Assembly: GCA_016201065.1 (NCBI GenBank)
Contig: JACQDL010000053.1
Location: 16,910 to 80,909 of the forward strand
Origin: Actinomycetota bacterium
Lineage (GTDB): Bacteria > Actinomycetota > Actinomycetes > Mycobacteriales > JACQDL01
Direction of reading: 5' to 3'
Length of the DNA: 64,000 nucleotides
Below, piece by piece: positions 8,757 through 19,763 of this stretch. A program made the position numbers and the translations under genes. Each line of letters opens with the position of its first letter. The first letter of the stretch is position 1. The notes below the pieces were generated by a model. The model did not search any database. It saw only the letters and a program-made list of their open reading frames with translations, and had not been told where the DNA came from.

Positions 8757-9464
8757 ATGTTCGAGCTTCTCAACGGGCACGTCGAGGGACACCGGACCGG
8801 CCGTGCCGGCTGGCTGCGGGCGGCGGTGCTCGGCGCCAACGACGGGCTGGTCTCGACCGCGTCGCTGATGGTCGGCGTCGCCGCCAGCCACGCGTCGACC
8901 GGCGCCGTCATCACGGCCGGCGTCGCCGGGCTGGCGGCCGGCGCGATGGCGATGGCGGCCGGTGAGTACGTGTCGGTCAGCTCGCAGGTGGACGTCGAGC
9001 GGGCGGACCGGACCCAGGAGGAGCGTGAGCTCGCCGCCGATCCCGACGCCGAGCTGGCCGAACTCACCGGCATCTACCGGGACCGTGGCCTGCCGCACGA
9101 CCTCGCCGTGCAGGTCGCCCTAGCGCTGCACGAGCGGGACCCGCTCGCCGCGCACCTCCGTGACGAGCTGGGCTTCTTCGAGCACTCGGCGGCCCGGCCG
9201 ATCCAGGCTGCGATCGCGTCGGCGTTGAGCTTCCTCCTCGGTGGCCTGGTGCCGTTCCTCGGCATGCTCGGGGACGGGTCGACATCCCGCATCGGCCTGG
9301 TGGTCGTGGCGGCCCTGCTGGGCCTGGCCGGGGCCGGTGTGCTCGGCGCCCGGGTCGCCGGTGCCGGTCTGCTCCGTCCGGCCCTGCGGGTCGTTCTCGG
9401 CGGCGGCGCGGCGATGCTGGTCACCGCAGCCGTGGGGAGCGCCGTGCAGCTGTCCGGCGGCTGA
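8757..9464 (+). CDS. VIT1/CCC1-family membrane protein (putative iron/manganese transporter)
   Basis: A 235-residue membrane protein of the CCC1/VIT1 family, which moves Fe2+ or Mn2+ in plants and yeast; bacterial members are poorly characterised. The family signature RAAVLGANDGLVSTASLMVGV forms TM1, followed by AAGAMAMAAGEYVSVSSQ with the conserved Glu and Ser. The cytoplasmic metal-binding-type segment has EER, ELAELTGIYRDRGL and HERDPL, and three more helices follow. I chose ATG 8757; GTG 8751 is equally possible since no clear ribosome site is seen. A stem-loop at 9497 follows. Confidence 0.88.
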   Translation: MFELLNGHVEGHRTGRAGWLRAAVLGANDGLVSTASLMVGVAASHASTGAVITAGVAGLAAGAMAMAAGEYVSVSSQVDVERADRTQEERELAADPDAELAELTGIYRDRGLPHDLAVQVALALHERDPLAAHLRDELGFFEHSAARPIQAAIASALSFLLGGLVPFLGMLGDGSTSRIGLVVVAALLGLAGAGVLGARVAGAGLLRPALRVVLGGGAAMLVTAAVGSAVQLSGG

Positions 9465-9496
9465 CCGGCACCGATCCACCGCAACCGCACGGCAAC

Positions 9497-9521
9497 CCGG
9501 CGCGACCCGAGGTCGCGCCGG
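9497..9521 (+). terminator. stem-loop after the VIT-family gene
   Basis: A perfect 10-bp stem, ccggcgcgac/gtcgcgccgg, with a 5-base loop begins 32 bp after the VIT stop and lies before the next gene on the same strand. There is no T-run, as is usual for actinobacterial terminators. Confidence 0.5.
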
Positions 9522-9592
9522 AGCGGGCTGACCATCGCAGGTGACCGGCGCTGGCCCGGCCAGCGCGGACCTCCGCCCCTCAGGAGACCCGC

Positions 9593-10888
9593 ATGGTGAC
9601 GAGGTTCCGCATCACCGCGTCGATCGCCTGCGCCGCAGCGGTGCTCGCGTCCGGCGTGCTCGGCAGCGGCCCGGTGGCCGCCAGCGCGCCCACACCGACG
9701 CCCACGTCCACAGCCACACCAGGCCTGACCCCCGGTCCGGTGCAGACAGCCAACCCCGCACCGTCAGTGCCGGTTCCCCCCGTCCCGGTTGGGTTGCCCG
9801 ACGGCATCGAGGAGTTGGCCAGCTACGTGGGGCAGGTGGCCTGCGACCCGACCGCGAAACCCGGTGTGCTCGCGCTGGGGCGACTTCTCACTGCCACCTA
9901 TCCTGGCACCAGCTTCGGCATTGCTCGGATCTGCGGCTCCGGCCGGAGCGAGCACTACGAGGGTCGCGCGGTGGACTGGATGAACTCGGTCCGTGTCCCG
10001 CAGCAGGCGGCTCAGGCGGACGCGTTGATCGCGTGGCTGTTCGCCAGGGACTCGACCGGTAGGCCGGACGCGATGCTGCGCCGGCTGGGCATCATGTACC
10101 TCATCTGGAACAACCGGATCTGGGGCGGCTACTCGGCCGACCGTGGCTGGCTGCCCTACCGCGACTGCGCGAGCCATCCCGAGGCGAGCTACGACACGAC
10201 CTGCCACCGCGATCACATCCACCTCTCGCTGTCGTGGTCGGGTGCGATGGCCCGCACGTCGTACTGGACCGGCAAGGTGGCCGTGGCCGACTACGGGCCG
10301 TGCCGGCCCGCGGACCTCAACTGGGCGCCGCCGTACCGCGCACCCAACCCGCTGTGGTGCCCGCCCTACCCGCAGGTCACCGCGGCGAAGGACGCCTCCG
10401 CGGTGCTGGTCGGGCTCACCGCGTACTCGGGTGCGGTGGTACGGCGCGGGTCGACCGGGCCAGCCGTCAGCGCGGTGCAGCGTGCCGTCGACGTCACGGT
10501 GGACGGTGTCTTCGGCCCGCGGACCGAGGCCGCGGTCGTCGCGTTCCATCGCGCCCAGGGACTGCCGGTGACCGGGGTCGTCGACGCCGCGACGTGGCGG
10601 GCGCTGCTCAGGGTCGCCGTACGAACCCCGACCCCCACCCCGACTGCGGGTGGGTCCAGCTCGCCACCGGCCATGGCGGATCCACTGGCGCAGCATCGGC
10701 ACCTCGTGCTGCGGTACGGGGCGCGCGGCGAGGCCGTGCGGTCCGTACAGCGTGCGCTGGGGGTGCGCCCGACCAGCGGATGGTTCGGTCCGATCACCAC
10801 CGCGACGGTGGCCCGCTACCAGCGGGTGCACCGGCTTCCGGTCACCGGTGTGGTCGACGCGGGCACCTGGCGCACGCTCGGTGCCTGA
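9593..10888 (+). CDS. secreted protein with two peptidoglycan-binding domains
   Basis: A 431-residue exported protein. It has a signal peptide (1-~30, ending VAASA), a Pro/Thr linker, and then a globular domain (about 60-230) with HYEGRAVDWM, IWNNRIWGG and CHRDHIHLSLSWSG. That pattern is typical of the ARB_07466-like/M15-like domain, with His/Asp residues that could bind a metal. Two PG_binding_1 repeats follow (about 278-340 and 363-430), each with SAVQRAV/RSVQRALG and TGVVDAGTWR. ATG 9593 follows aggag. A cell-wall role is likely; hydrolytic activity is not shown by the sequence alone. Confidence 0.85.
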   Translation: MVTRFRITASIACAAAVLASGVLGSGPVAASAPTPTPTSTATPGLTPGPVQTANPAPSVPVPPVPVGLPDGIEELASYVGQVACDPTAKPGVLALGRLLTATYPGTSFGIARICGSGRSEHYEGRAVDWMNSVRVPQQAAQADALIAWLFARDSTGRPDAMLRRLGIMYLIWNNRIWGGYSADRGWLPYRDCASHPEASYDTTCHRDHIHLSLSWSGAMARTSYWTGKVAVADYGPCRPADLNWAPPYRAPNPLWCPPYPQVTAAKDASAVLVGLTAYSGAVVRRGSTGPAVSAVQRAVDVTVDGVFGPRTEAAVVAFHRAQGLPVTGVVDAATWRALLRVAVRTPTPTPTAGGSSSPPAMADPLAQHRHLVLRYGARGEAVRSVQRALGVRPTSGWFGPITTATVARYQRVHRLPVTGVVDAGTWRTLGA

Positions 10889-11056
10889 TGGCGAGCGCCG
10901 GCCCGCCAGATCGCCTCGCGGCGCAAGGTCGCTCGTGGCGACATGGGTGGGAACCGGGGGTCATGAACGGGCCGGCGCGAGGTATAAGGTACCGCACGGG
11001 CCGGATCTTCCGCCGGGAAGCGGAAACTGTATGTCCCGTCACGTACGGTGGTGCGC

Positions 11057-11683
11057 ATGACCGAGACCGGGCAGTCCACGGGTCGGCGTCGGCGACCGCA
11101 TGTTGTGCCTGACGTGGAGCGGCTCGCCGGTCCCCAGTGGCAGAGCGAGCCGGCGGGTCGCCTGGAGCTTGCGCACGCGACCGCCGCGGCTGTCGTGCGG
11201 GTTGGCCGCGAGCGGTCCGGGCCGGACGCCCCAGACCTGCTCACGCTGGCCGACGAGGTCGGCTTGGACACCCTTGCCGAACTGTGGCGGTTGGCCGCCG
11301 ACGACTCGCTGCCGGGCGTGCTGTGGGCGTTGTACCTGCTCCGGAGCTGGTGCCAGGAGCAAGGGACGGTTCTGGCGCGTTGGTACGCCGCCGGACGACC
11401 GCTGGCGCCGGTCGCCGAGGTGGTGGCCGGGATGTCCGACTTCGGCGACCCGGCTGCGGTGCGCCAGCTCGCCGACGACGTGCTCACGGGCGCCTACGGC
11501 GGAGACTTCGCGGTGGCCCTGGACCGGGCGGCGGCGTTTTTCCGGATCGTCGCCATCGGTCGGGTCGAGGTCGCCAGGGACGAGGATCGGGTCGCCGAGC
11601 GGGATCGGGCCGATCGCAACGTGCGTACGGCCGAGGCACTGGAGCGGGCCGCGACCGCGTGGCGAAGTGGCCTGCTCCGCTAG
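11057..11683 (+). CDS. conserved actinobacterial protein of unknown function
   Basis: A 208-residue soluble, mostly helical protein with no recognised catalytic motif. The first ~20 residues are basic. Ala/Leu/Glu-rich helices follow, for example LELAHATAAAVVRVGRER, LPGVLWALYLLRSWCQEQG and ALDRAAAFFRIVAIGRVEV. Relatives in Micromonosporaceae are, from memory, sometimes mislabelled as RNA polymerase subunits. The start ATG 11057 is 9 bp inside the longest frame. A TATAAG hexamer at 10983 could be its -10 element. It stands alone between a cell-wall protein and DUF1918. Confidence 0.65.
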   Translation: MTETGQSTGRRRRPHVVPDVERLAGPQWQSEPAGRLELAHATAAAVVRVGRERSGPDAPDLLTLADEVGLDTLAELWRLAADDSLPGVLWALYLLRSWCQEQGTVLARWYAAGRPLAPVAEVVAGMSDFGDPAAVRQLADDVLTGAYGGDFAVALDRAAAFFRIVAIGRVEVARDEDRVAERDRADRNVRTAEALERAATAWRSGLLR

Positions 11684-11832
11684 CGTGCCCGGGGTGCGCC
11701 GACGGGCCCGCTGGCTCGGGTACCGGATGGTGCTCGCCGGGACGGCGGCATTGTGACCGGAGACCCTTCCCATCGGGTCCCTCGCGGGGGAGGCTGATGG
11801 TGCGGTGTCACTCCTGGTGAGGAGGTGAGCTC

Positions 11833-12033
11833 ATGCACGCTGCTGTCGGAGACCGGCTGCACGTACGCGGCCACACGGTGGGTGAGCACGATCGGATCGG
11901 CGAGATCATCGAGGTGCGTGGTGCGGACGGTGCGCCGCCGTACCTGGTGCAGTTCGAGGACGGCCACGAGACCCTCGTTTTCCCAGGTCCGGACGCCGTG
12001 GTCGAGTCGCCGGCGGATCAGGCCCGCGAGTAG
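11833..12033 (+). CDS. DUF1918 domain protein
   Basis: A 66-residue single-domain protein that matches DUF1918: VGDRLHVRGHTVGEHDRIGEIIEVRG, then PPYLVQFEDGHETLVFPGPDAVV. The family is a small SH3-like barrel common in Actinobacteria, with no known biochemical role. ATG 11833 has an excellent ggaggtgag site upstream. A strong stem-loop starts 20 bp after the stop. Confidence 0.88.
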   Translation: MHAAVGDRLHVRGHTVGEHDRIGEIIEVRGADGAPPYLVQFEDGHETLVFPGPDAVVESPADQARE

Positions 12034-12053
12034 TCGCGGGCCAGGGGTCCCGG

Positions 12054-12081
12054 AGTCCGGACCGGTCAGCCGGTCCGGACT
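12054..12081. terminator. perfect 12-bp stem-loop between convergent genes
   Basis: agtccggaccgg and ccggtccggact form a perfect 12-bp stem with a tcag loop. It lies between the DUF1918 stop at 12033 and the convergent gene whose stop codon (12066-12068) is in the loop. It is well placed as a bidirectional terminator. Confidence 0.8.
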
Positions 12082-12404
12082 GTCAACTCGGGCAGACCTA
12101 GCGTGGTGCATGTCTCGTTGACGATGCGGGCGTCATCGGCGAGGCCGTGCCGGCTGTCAATGTCCGATGTTTCGTCCCGGTTGAGGACGAAATAGTCGAT
12201 CGCACCCCGTACTGCCGACCGGTCGGCTTCGTTCCTGTCGGCTGTGGCGTCGACCAGGGACCAGAGGGCGTCGGCGATCCGGGCGCCGAGGCCGAGGTCG
12301 ACGTTCTCGTTGTCGAGCGCCTCCCGGGCGAGTTCCTCAAGGTGCCGGGCGACCTTCAGTTTCAGGTCTCGGACGCCGTGCGCGGGCAGTGCGAACTCGG
12401 TCAT
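12066..12404 (-). CDS. small hypothetical protein (weakly DUF1232/YkvA-like)
   Basis: A 112-residue soluble protein starting at ATG 12404 (MTEFALPAHGVRDLKLKV). The centre has an acidic helical stretch (LEELAREALDNENVDLGLG). The C-terminal AIDYFVLNRDETSD followed by LADDARIVNETC is loosely reminiscent of the DUF1232 pattern of YkvA proteins, where AIDYF precedes an acidic loop, but the membrane segment is missing. I do not assign a function. It ends inside the shared terminator. Confidence 0.6.
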   Translation of the reverse strand: MTEFALPAHGVRDLKLKVARHLEELAREALDNENVDLGLGARIADALWSLVDATADRNEADRSAVRGAIDYFVLNRDETSDIDSRHGLADDARIVNETCTTLGLPELTVRTG

Positions 12405-12536
12405 CGGCGCAGCATCGCATGGTCGTTATCGTGCTTTCGCGCCGGGTTGTCAATCCGGTGTCCACAGCGCGGGGCGCTGTCCACAGCGTGTGTTGGCAGC
12501 CTCCCACCGGTCGCAGGTCCGGTCCAGGCTGGTCCC

Positions 12537-13676
12537 ATGACTGGATCGTCGAGCGGGGCCGGTGACTGCGAGCCAGAGCCCCCGCCACTTCGGGTTCAGG
12601 GTCCGGCCGACCTCGTCGAGCTCGTGCCCTACCTGGTCGGGTTCCATCCCAGCGACAGCGTCGTGGTGGTCGCCTTCGACCCGTTGGCACAACGGGTGGG
12701 TCTCGTGTTGCGTGCCGACCGTGCCGATCTCCGCTCCGAGCCAGAGCTCCGCGACCGGTTGGCCAACCACGTGGCCCGCACGGGTGCGTGGGAGCTGGTC
12801 GTGGTCGTCGTCGCCAGCGGCGACGACGCCATGCCGCTGGCGGGTGCGGCGCTGCCCGATGTCGATCTCGTCACGGGAATCACCGAGGCCGTGACCCGGG
12901 AGGGGTTGTCGGTCGCCGACGCGTTGTACGTGGGATCGGGCCGGTGGTGGTCCTACCGCTGCCGTGGGGAGGGCTGTTGCCCGCTGGACGGGCGTCCCGT
13001 CCGCGGTCCCGCCTCCCGGGTCGCGGCCGAGGCGACGTACGCCGGGCTGGTCGCGCTGCCCGACCGGGCCGCGCTCGCCGCCGGGCTCGACCCGTTGGGC
13101 CGGGAGGAGCAGGATCGGTTCGGCGTGGCGGTGGAGCGGGCCGCAGTGGAGCGTGCGCGCCATCGGGGGCTCCGGGAGCGAGGTCAGTGGAGGGAAGCCG
13201 CCCGAGGCCGGGTCCAGCGCGCGCTGGATCGGCTCGACGGGTCGGGTCCGGTGCCGTGGCTGCCCGATCGAGCAGCTGGGCGTCTTGTGGTTGCGCTCGG
13301 CGATGTGGCAATCCGGGACGACGCATGGCTGTGGATGGAGCAGGCGTCGAGTCGGTGGATGCCGGCCCTCGAGCTGTGGCGGCAACTCGCCCGACGGGCA
13401 CCAGCGCCGTACCGGGTTCCGCCGTTGTTCCTCGCCAGCTGGGCCGCGTGGCGTTCCGGTTCGGGTGCGCTGGCCCGTCTCGCCGTCGAGCGGGCGCTCG
13501 AGATCGACCCCGACTACGGCGCTGCCGGGTTGCTGGAGCAGGCCATCGCCCAGGGCATGGACCCCCGGACGGCGCCACCGCTCGTCCCTCCGGCCGCGGT
13601 CGCGGCCGCCGGCTGCCCGGAGCGGCCCGGAGCCGCCGGCCACGTGCGGGACCGGCGCGGGCGGGCGGGCCAGTGA
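12537..13676 (+). CDS. DUF4192 domain protein
   Basis: A 379-residue protein of the actinobacterial DUF4192 family. The N-terminal signature is PADLVELVPYLVGFHPSDSVVVVAFD (about residues 23-48). Later conserved features include the cysteine-bearing YRCRGEGCCPLDGRPV near 145 and the C-terminal tetratricopeptide-like block LFLASWAAWRSGSGALARLAVERALEIDPDYG. ATG 12537 places the family signature at the correct distance; the frame extends further upstream without similarity. The biochemical role is unknown. It converges with the membrane EEP gene 17 bp away. Confidence 0.85.
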   Translation: MTGSSSGAGDCEPEPPPLRVQGPADLVELVPYLVGFHPSDSVVVVAFDPLAQRVGLVLRADRADLRSEPELRDRLANHVARTGAWELVVVVVASGDDAMPLAGAALPDVDLVTGITEAVTREGLSVADALYVGSGRWWSYRCRGEGCCPLDGRPVRGPASRVAAEATYAGLVALPDRAALAAGLDPLGREEQDRFGVAVERAAVERARHRGLRERGQWREAARGRVQRALDRLDGSGPVPWLPDRAAGRLVVALGDVAIRDDAWLWMEQASSRWMPALELWRQLARRAPAPYRVPPLFLASWAAWRSGSGALARLAVERALEIDPDYGAAGLLEQAIAQGMDPRTAPPLVPPAAVAAAGCPERPGAAGHVRDRRGRAGQ

Positions 13677-13693
13677 GCCGCCGCCGCTCGCGA

Positions 13694-15703
13694 TCAGCCC
13701 GCCAGCGAGAGGGTGACACCCACGGGGCGGTGGTCGGAGTTCGTGGCCGGCAGCGCCAGGGGGTCGGCGGCCCGCAGGTCGTGGGTGATCAGGATGTGGT
13801 CGACCTGGTGCCGTGGCAGGTCGGACGGGTAGGTCGGCAGCGGCCTTACGGCCGCGAGGGCGTCGGTGAAGTCGGATGCGAGACTGCGGTACGCCGCGCT
13901 GCCCGGCTCGATGCCGAGATCTCCGGCCATCACCACCGGGCGGTTCTTCGCTCTGAGCCGGGTGGCGATCTGTCCGAGCCGCTCGGCAACGCCCACCTCG
14001 ACGGCCCCGGTGGCACCGGGTTGCAGCTGCGTCGCGACCAGCCCGAGCTCGGTCCCGGTATCCAGGCGGAAGACAACGGAGAGGGCGGTCGCGGTGCTCG
14101 GGTCACCAGGCTCGGACACCCGTTCGGTTCGGGTGGACACCACGGGGAAGCGGGCGAGGACCGCGTTGCCACGGACCTCGTCTGCGCCGGGTGCGTAGAT
14201 GAAGGGCATCCGCAGGGATTCGGCGAGCAGTTGCAGCAGGTCGTGCCCACCGCTGGTGAGGCTGCCACGGTCGACCTCGTTGAGCACGACCACGGACGGG
14301 TGCAGGGCGGCGATCGCCCGCCCGACATCGCTTGGGTTGAAACGTCCGTGCAGGTCATAGCCGGCCCGCACGTTGTAGGTCACGAGCCGGATCGGATACG
14401 TCGCGCTGGACCGGTTCGTGATCGGTTCGCGGTTGGCTGCCACGGCCGCCAGCGAGCCGATCAAGGCCAGGAAGGTGGCGGCCATGCCAACCGGCACCAC
14501 CCGCCAGCCGCCACCCGGCCGGCTACGGAGAGCCGACCAGGTATGGGCACTTCCCGCACCCAGCAGACCACCCAGCCCGACCAGGAGCCCGCCCGCCAGC
14601 AGCCACCCGGCCCGGGCGGGACCCGTGGCCGCACCGTGGCCGAAAATCAGTACCACCAGTGCCACCATCCCGGCGCCAGCCGCAACCGCACGACGGTTGG
14701 GTGTGGTGGCCCGCTCACCCTCGCCGGCCCAACCGAGCGTTGCGGCCAGCGCGAGGGCAGCGCCGGCCTGCGACCACACCGCCCAGGCAGGAAGCAGTCC
14801 AGTCACCCCGTTCGACGTCGTGGTGGGCAGGGTGGCCCCCGCGACCAGGGCCAGGAGTACCGCGACCGGAGCGAACGGTGTGCGGGTCCACCGGCGAGCC
14901 CGCGCACAGACGAGCACGGCGAGGCAGCTCGCGACGAGCACGACAAACGCGGGTTGGTACGCATCCCACTGGGTGGCTGCGTCGGCGCGCGCCGGAGCGC
15001 CGCTGACCAGGCCGGCGACGACCAGAGCCGGCCCCACGGCAAACCACAAGCCGGGGGCTGCCACCTCCCGGCCGCCCCGATCGGTGGCTCGCCTGCTCGC
15101 CGCGACCAGGCCGACGCCGACGAGCACGACCAACAGCCACGGCCCGAAGCCGGTGTACCAGGTGAGGTCCACGGTACGCATCGACACATGGACGATCACC
15201 GATGCGGCGACACCGGTGCTCACCCCAGCCGCGACGGGTCCACCGGCCACCGGACTGGCGGCCATCCCGACCAGCCAGACCACTGCGGCGGTCATGGCGA
15301 GGGAGGATGCGTAGAGCTGAGGTGCGTCGCCGTGCGTGCCCTGCAGGATGGCGCGGGCCACCGCGACGCCGGCGGCGCCGACCAGGGCGACGGTCCTGGA
15401 GTCTGCCTTCCTGAGCGCACCGGCGGCGAGCAGCCCACCGGCGATCCATGCCACCCCGAGGAGCCCCAGGCGGAGCGTGACGTGGCTGGTCTCGCCCCAC
15501 CTCAAGATCATCGATGGCAACCAGACCCGGAGTACATCAAGGATGAGGAAGACGCCCAGCGCCATCGATGTCACCGTCGACCACGGACGTTGTGAAGTCA
15601 CCGCCAGCATGTACCGCACCGCCGGGCGTACCGGCAACCCAGACGCGCGAGCGGCGCCCGGCGGTGATCGGTCGGGCAGCTCTCGTTGGGCCTGTTCACC
15701 CAC
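13694..15703 (-). CDS. polytopic membrane protein with C-terminal endonuclease/exonuclease/phosphatase domain
   Basis: About 669 residues. The first ~400 hold roughly ten or more hydrophobic helices. The C-terminal ~260 residues form an EEP-fold domain with TYNVRAGYDLHGRFNP, VVVLNEVDR (catalytic Glu), VVMAGDLGIEPGS (variant GDFN motif), VDHIL and NSDHRPVGV (catalytic His). Such proteins may hydrolyse a phosphodiester outside the membrane; the substrate is unknown. The start is uncertain: GTG 15703 has agga upstream, ATG 15610 is possible, and the longest frame would run into the thiC riboswitch. It is divergent from thiC. Confidence 0.75.
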   Translation of the reverse strand: MGEQAQRELPDRSPPGAARASGLPVRPAVRYMLAVTSQRPWSTVTSMALGVFLILDVLRVWLPSMILRWGETSHVTLRLGLLGVAWIAGGLLAAGALRKADSRTVALVGAAGVAVARAILQGTHGDAPQLYASSLAMTAAVVWLVGMAASPVAGGPVAAGVSTGVAASVIVHVSMRTVDLTWYTGFGPWLLVVLVGVGLVAASRRATDRGGREVAAPGLWFAVGPALVVAGLVSGAPARADAATQWDAYQPAFVVLVASCLAVLVCARARRWTRTPFAPVAVLLALVAGATLPTTTSNGVTGLLPAWAVWSQAGAALALAATLGWAGEGERATTPNRRAVAAGAGMVALVVLIFGHGAATGPARAGWLLAGGLLVGLGGLLGAGSAHTWSALRSRPGGGWRVVPVGMAATFLALIGSLAAVAANREPITNRSSATYPIRLVTYNVRAGYDLHGRFNPSDVGRAIAALHPSVVVLNEVDRGSLTSGGHDLLQLLAESLRMPFIYAPGADEVRGNAVLARFPVVSTRTERVSEPGDPSTATALSVVFRLDTGTELGLVATQLQPGATGAVEVGVAERLGQIATRLRAKNRPVVMAGDLGIEPGSAAYRSLASDFTDALAAVRPLPTYPSDLPRHQVDHILITHDLRAADPLALPATNSDHRPVGVTLSLAG

Positions 15704-15749
15704 CGCCGTCCTGCCGGTCCGGGCATCTATGCGGGTATGGTCGGGTGAC

Positions 15750-18057
<2,308 letters not shown>

Positions 18058-18134
18058 CCGAGCAGTATGCCGGTCCGCACGGTGACCGCAACGACCGACC
18101 CGACGTGTCGGGTGGCAAGTTGGCCACCACCCGG

Positions 18135-18917
18135 TCAGGCGGGCCCGGTGTCCGGCCGGTGCGGGCGCAGGATCGGCGGGTGCAGCATGGTCGCGGAGCC
18201 CCGCCGGAACCGTCCCGCGGGCCGACCGCCGGTCAGGCCCGGCACCGAAAGCCCAGGCACCGGCACCAGCAGCCCCGGCGTCGAGGACACCTTCCGCCAG
18301 AAGTTGCGTGGGTCCAGCGGCACCGCCCACACGGCCTCGTACACCCGGCGCAGGTCGGCCGCGGTGAACGGTTCCGTGCAGAAGGCGGTGCCCAGTGCGG
18401 AGTACTCCAGCTTCGCCCGGGCCCGCTCGACGCCGGCTGCCAGGATCGCCTCGTGGTCGAACGCCAGCCGCGGAGCGTCCGGGCGCCGGCTCGCCGGCGG
18501 ATCGTCCAGGCCGAACTCCGACACAGCGCACCAGCTGACCCCGGCCACGCCGTGCGCGGGTCGGGGCAGCCCACACGCCGGTGCGAACGCCAGGTAGGCC
18601 ACGGTGATCACGCGTCCGCGGGGATCCCGATCGGGCGCGCCGTAGGTCCCCAGCTGCTCCAGGTGCGCGGCGAGATCGCTGATCCCGGCCTTGTCGGCGA
18701 GTTGCCGTGCCGCGGCGTCCGGCAGGTCCTCGGTCGGCCGGACGAATCCACCCGGAAGTGACCACGTCGACCGATGAGGCTCCTCGGCCCGCCGTACCAG
18801 GAGCACCTCGAGCCGCTCCGAGCGCACCGTCAGGGCGATCACATCGACCGTGACAGCCGTCGCCGGGGGAGCGTCGGCCCGCCACCGCTGGCCGGCGCTC
18901 TTACCTGAGGTGGTCAC
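18135..18917 (-). CDS. NUDIX-domain protein with C-terminal winged helix (NrtR-like)
   Basis: A 260-residue protein. The NUDIX domain (about 30-160) shows LVRRAEEPHRSTWSLPGGFVRP followed by AAARQLADKAGI. In place of the catalytic REUxEE pattern it has RQLADKA, so hydrolase activity may be lost, as in NrtR regulators that sense ADP-ribose. The C-terminal part, LEYSALGTAFCTEPFTAADLRRVYEAVW then DPRNFWRKV, is the winged-helix region of this family. The start is unclear; GTG 18917 overlaps ideR by 17 bp, suggesting coupling. The target genes are unknown, NAD metabolism being the precedent. Confidence 0.78.
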   Translation of the reverse strand: MTTSGKSAGQRWRADAPPATAVTVDVIALTVRSERLEVLLVRRAEEPHRSTWSLPGGFVRPTEDLPDAAARQLADKAGISDLAAHLEQLGTYGAPDRDPRGRVITVAYLAFAPACGLPRPAHGVAGVSWCAVSEFGLDDPPASRRPDAPRLAFDHEAILAAGVERARAKLEYSALGTAFCTEPFTAADLRRVYEAVWAVPLDPRNFWRKVSSTPGLLVPVPGLSVPGLTGGRPAGRFRRGSATMLHPPILRPHRPDTGPA

Positions 18918-19605
18918 CGGAGACGTAAACGTGGGCCGCGACGTGTCCGTCCAGCGCACGACGGTGGTCCTCGCCGCCCACCACCACGTGGTCACCGACG
19001 GAGACCACCCGAATCCGGCGGCCCGGTTGGACCCCGGCGTCCTTCAAGGCGCGCAGCACCGCCGTATCGGGCTGGAGCTGCTCGCTGATCCGGCGTACCA
19101 CAACCTCGGTCTCCTCGGCGCCGGCCGCCTCGGCCAGGGTCACCAGCCGGGCCGGCTGCTCGTCGGGGATCACGCCGAAACCCAGGTCAGCGAGTCCCGG
19201 GATCGGGTTGCCGTGCGGGCACTGGGTCGGACCGCCCAGCAGGTTGACCAACCTGCGCTCCACCGCCTCGCTCATCACATGCTCCCAGCGGCACGCCTCG
19301 ACGTGGACGTCCTCCCAGTCCAGGCCGATGATCTGCACCAGCAGGCACTCCGCGAGCCGGTGTTTGCGCATGACCGCGGTGGCCTGCCGCCGGCCCGTGG
19401 TGGACAGCCGGAGCCGGCGGTCCTCCGCGACGGTGAGCAGCCCGTCGCGCTCCATCCGGGCCACGGTCTGGCTGACCGTCGGACCGCTCTGACCGAGCCG
19501 CTCGGCGATCCGGGCACGCATCGGAACGATGCCCTCTTCTTCCAGCTCGTAGATGGTCCGGAGGTACATTTCGGTCGTGTCGATCAAGTCCTTCTGATGG
19601 CTCAC
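18901..19605 (-). CDS. ideR: iron-dependent repressor of the DtxR/IdeR family
   Basis: A 234-residue metalloregulator. It has an N-terminal winged helix (DLIDTTEMYLRTIYELEEEG, RIAERLGQSGPTVSQTVARMERDGL), a dimerisation domain with metal ligands in ECLLVQ and EACRWEHVMSEAVE, and a C-terminal SH3-like domain (PGRRIRVVSVGDHVVV). These features fit iron-responsive IdeR better than MntR because the SH3 domain is present. In M. tuberculosis ideR is also close to sigB, as here (4.2 kb away). It is expected to repress siderophore uptake genes when Fe2+ is plentiful. Confidence 0.93.
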   Translation of the reverse strand: MSHQKDLIDTTEMYLRTIYELEEEGIVPMRARIAERLGQSGPTVSQTVARMERDGLLTVAEDRRLRLSTTGRRQATAVMRKHRLAECLLVQIIGLDWEDVHVEACRWEHVMSEAVERRLVNLLGGPTQCPHGNPIPGLADLGFGVIPDEQPARLVTLAEAAGAEETEVVVRRISEQLQPDTAVLRALKDAGVQPGRRIRVVSVGDHVVVGGEDHRRALDGHVAAHVYVSGDHLR

Positions 19606-19763
19606 TCGACCTCCCGCCGGGTTGTCTCGATGCTACGGCGAGTGGCCGACGCCTCGCGGTCCGGACATGCGGCCTGCGGCCGAGCACAGGGTAGCGGTCG
19701 GCGGGTCGCCACCCGGCCCGCCGGCGCCCGCGGGGCCCGCCAGCGCCCGCGGGGCCCGGTAGC

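Noticed and set aside
12054..12081. Inverted repeat considered as an attachment site or recombinase target
   Set aside because: Its place between two convergent stops and its short loop fit a transcription terminator better.
12470..12505. Repeated tgtccacag words considered as DnaA boxes
   Set aside because: Only two partial matches occur, with no cluster, AT-rich element or dnaA/dnaN context.
12788..15595. A 935-codon plus-strand open frame over the DUF4192 and EEP genes
   Set aside because: Its translation is Arg/Gly/Gln-rich low complexity with no domain, and it is antisense to the well-supported EEP gene and out of frame with DUF4192. It is a GC-driven shadow.
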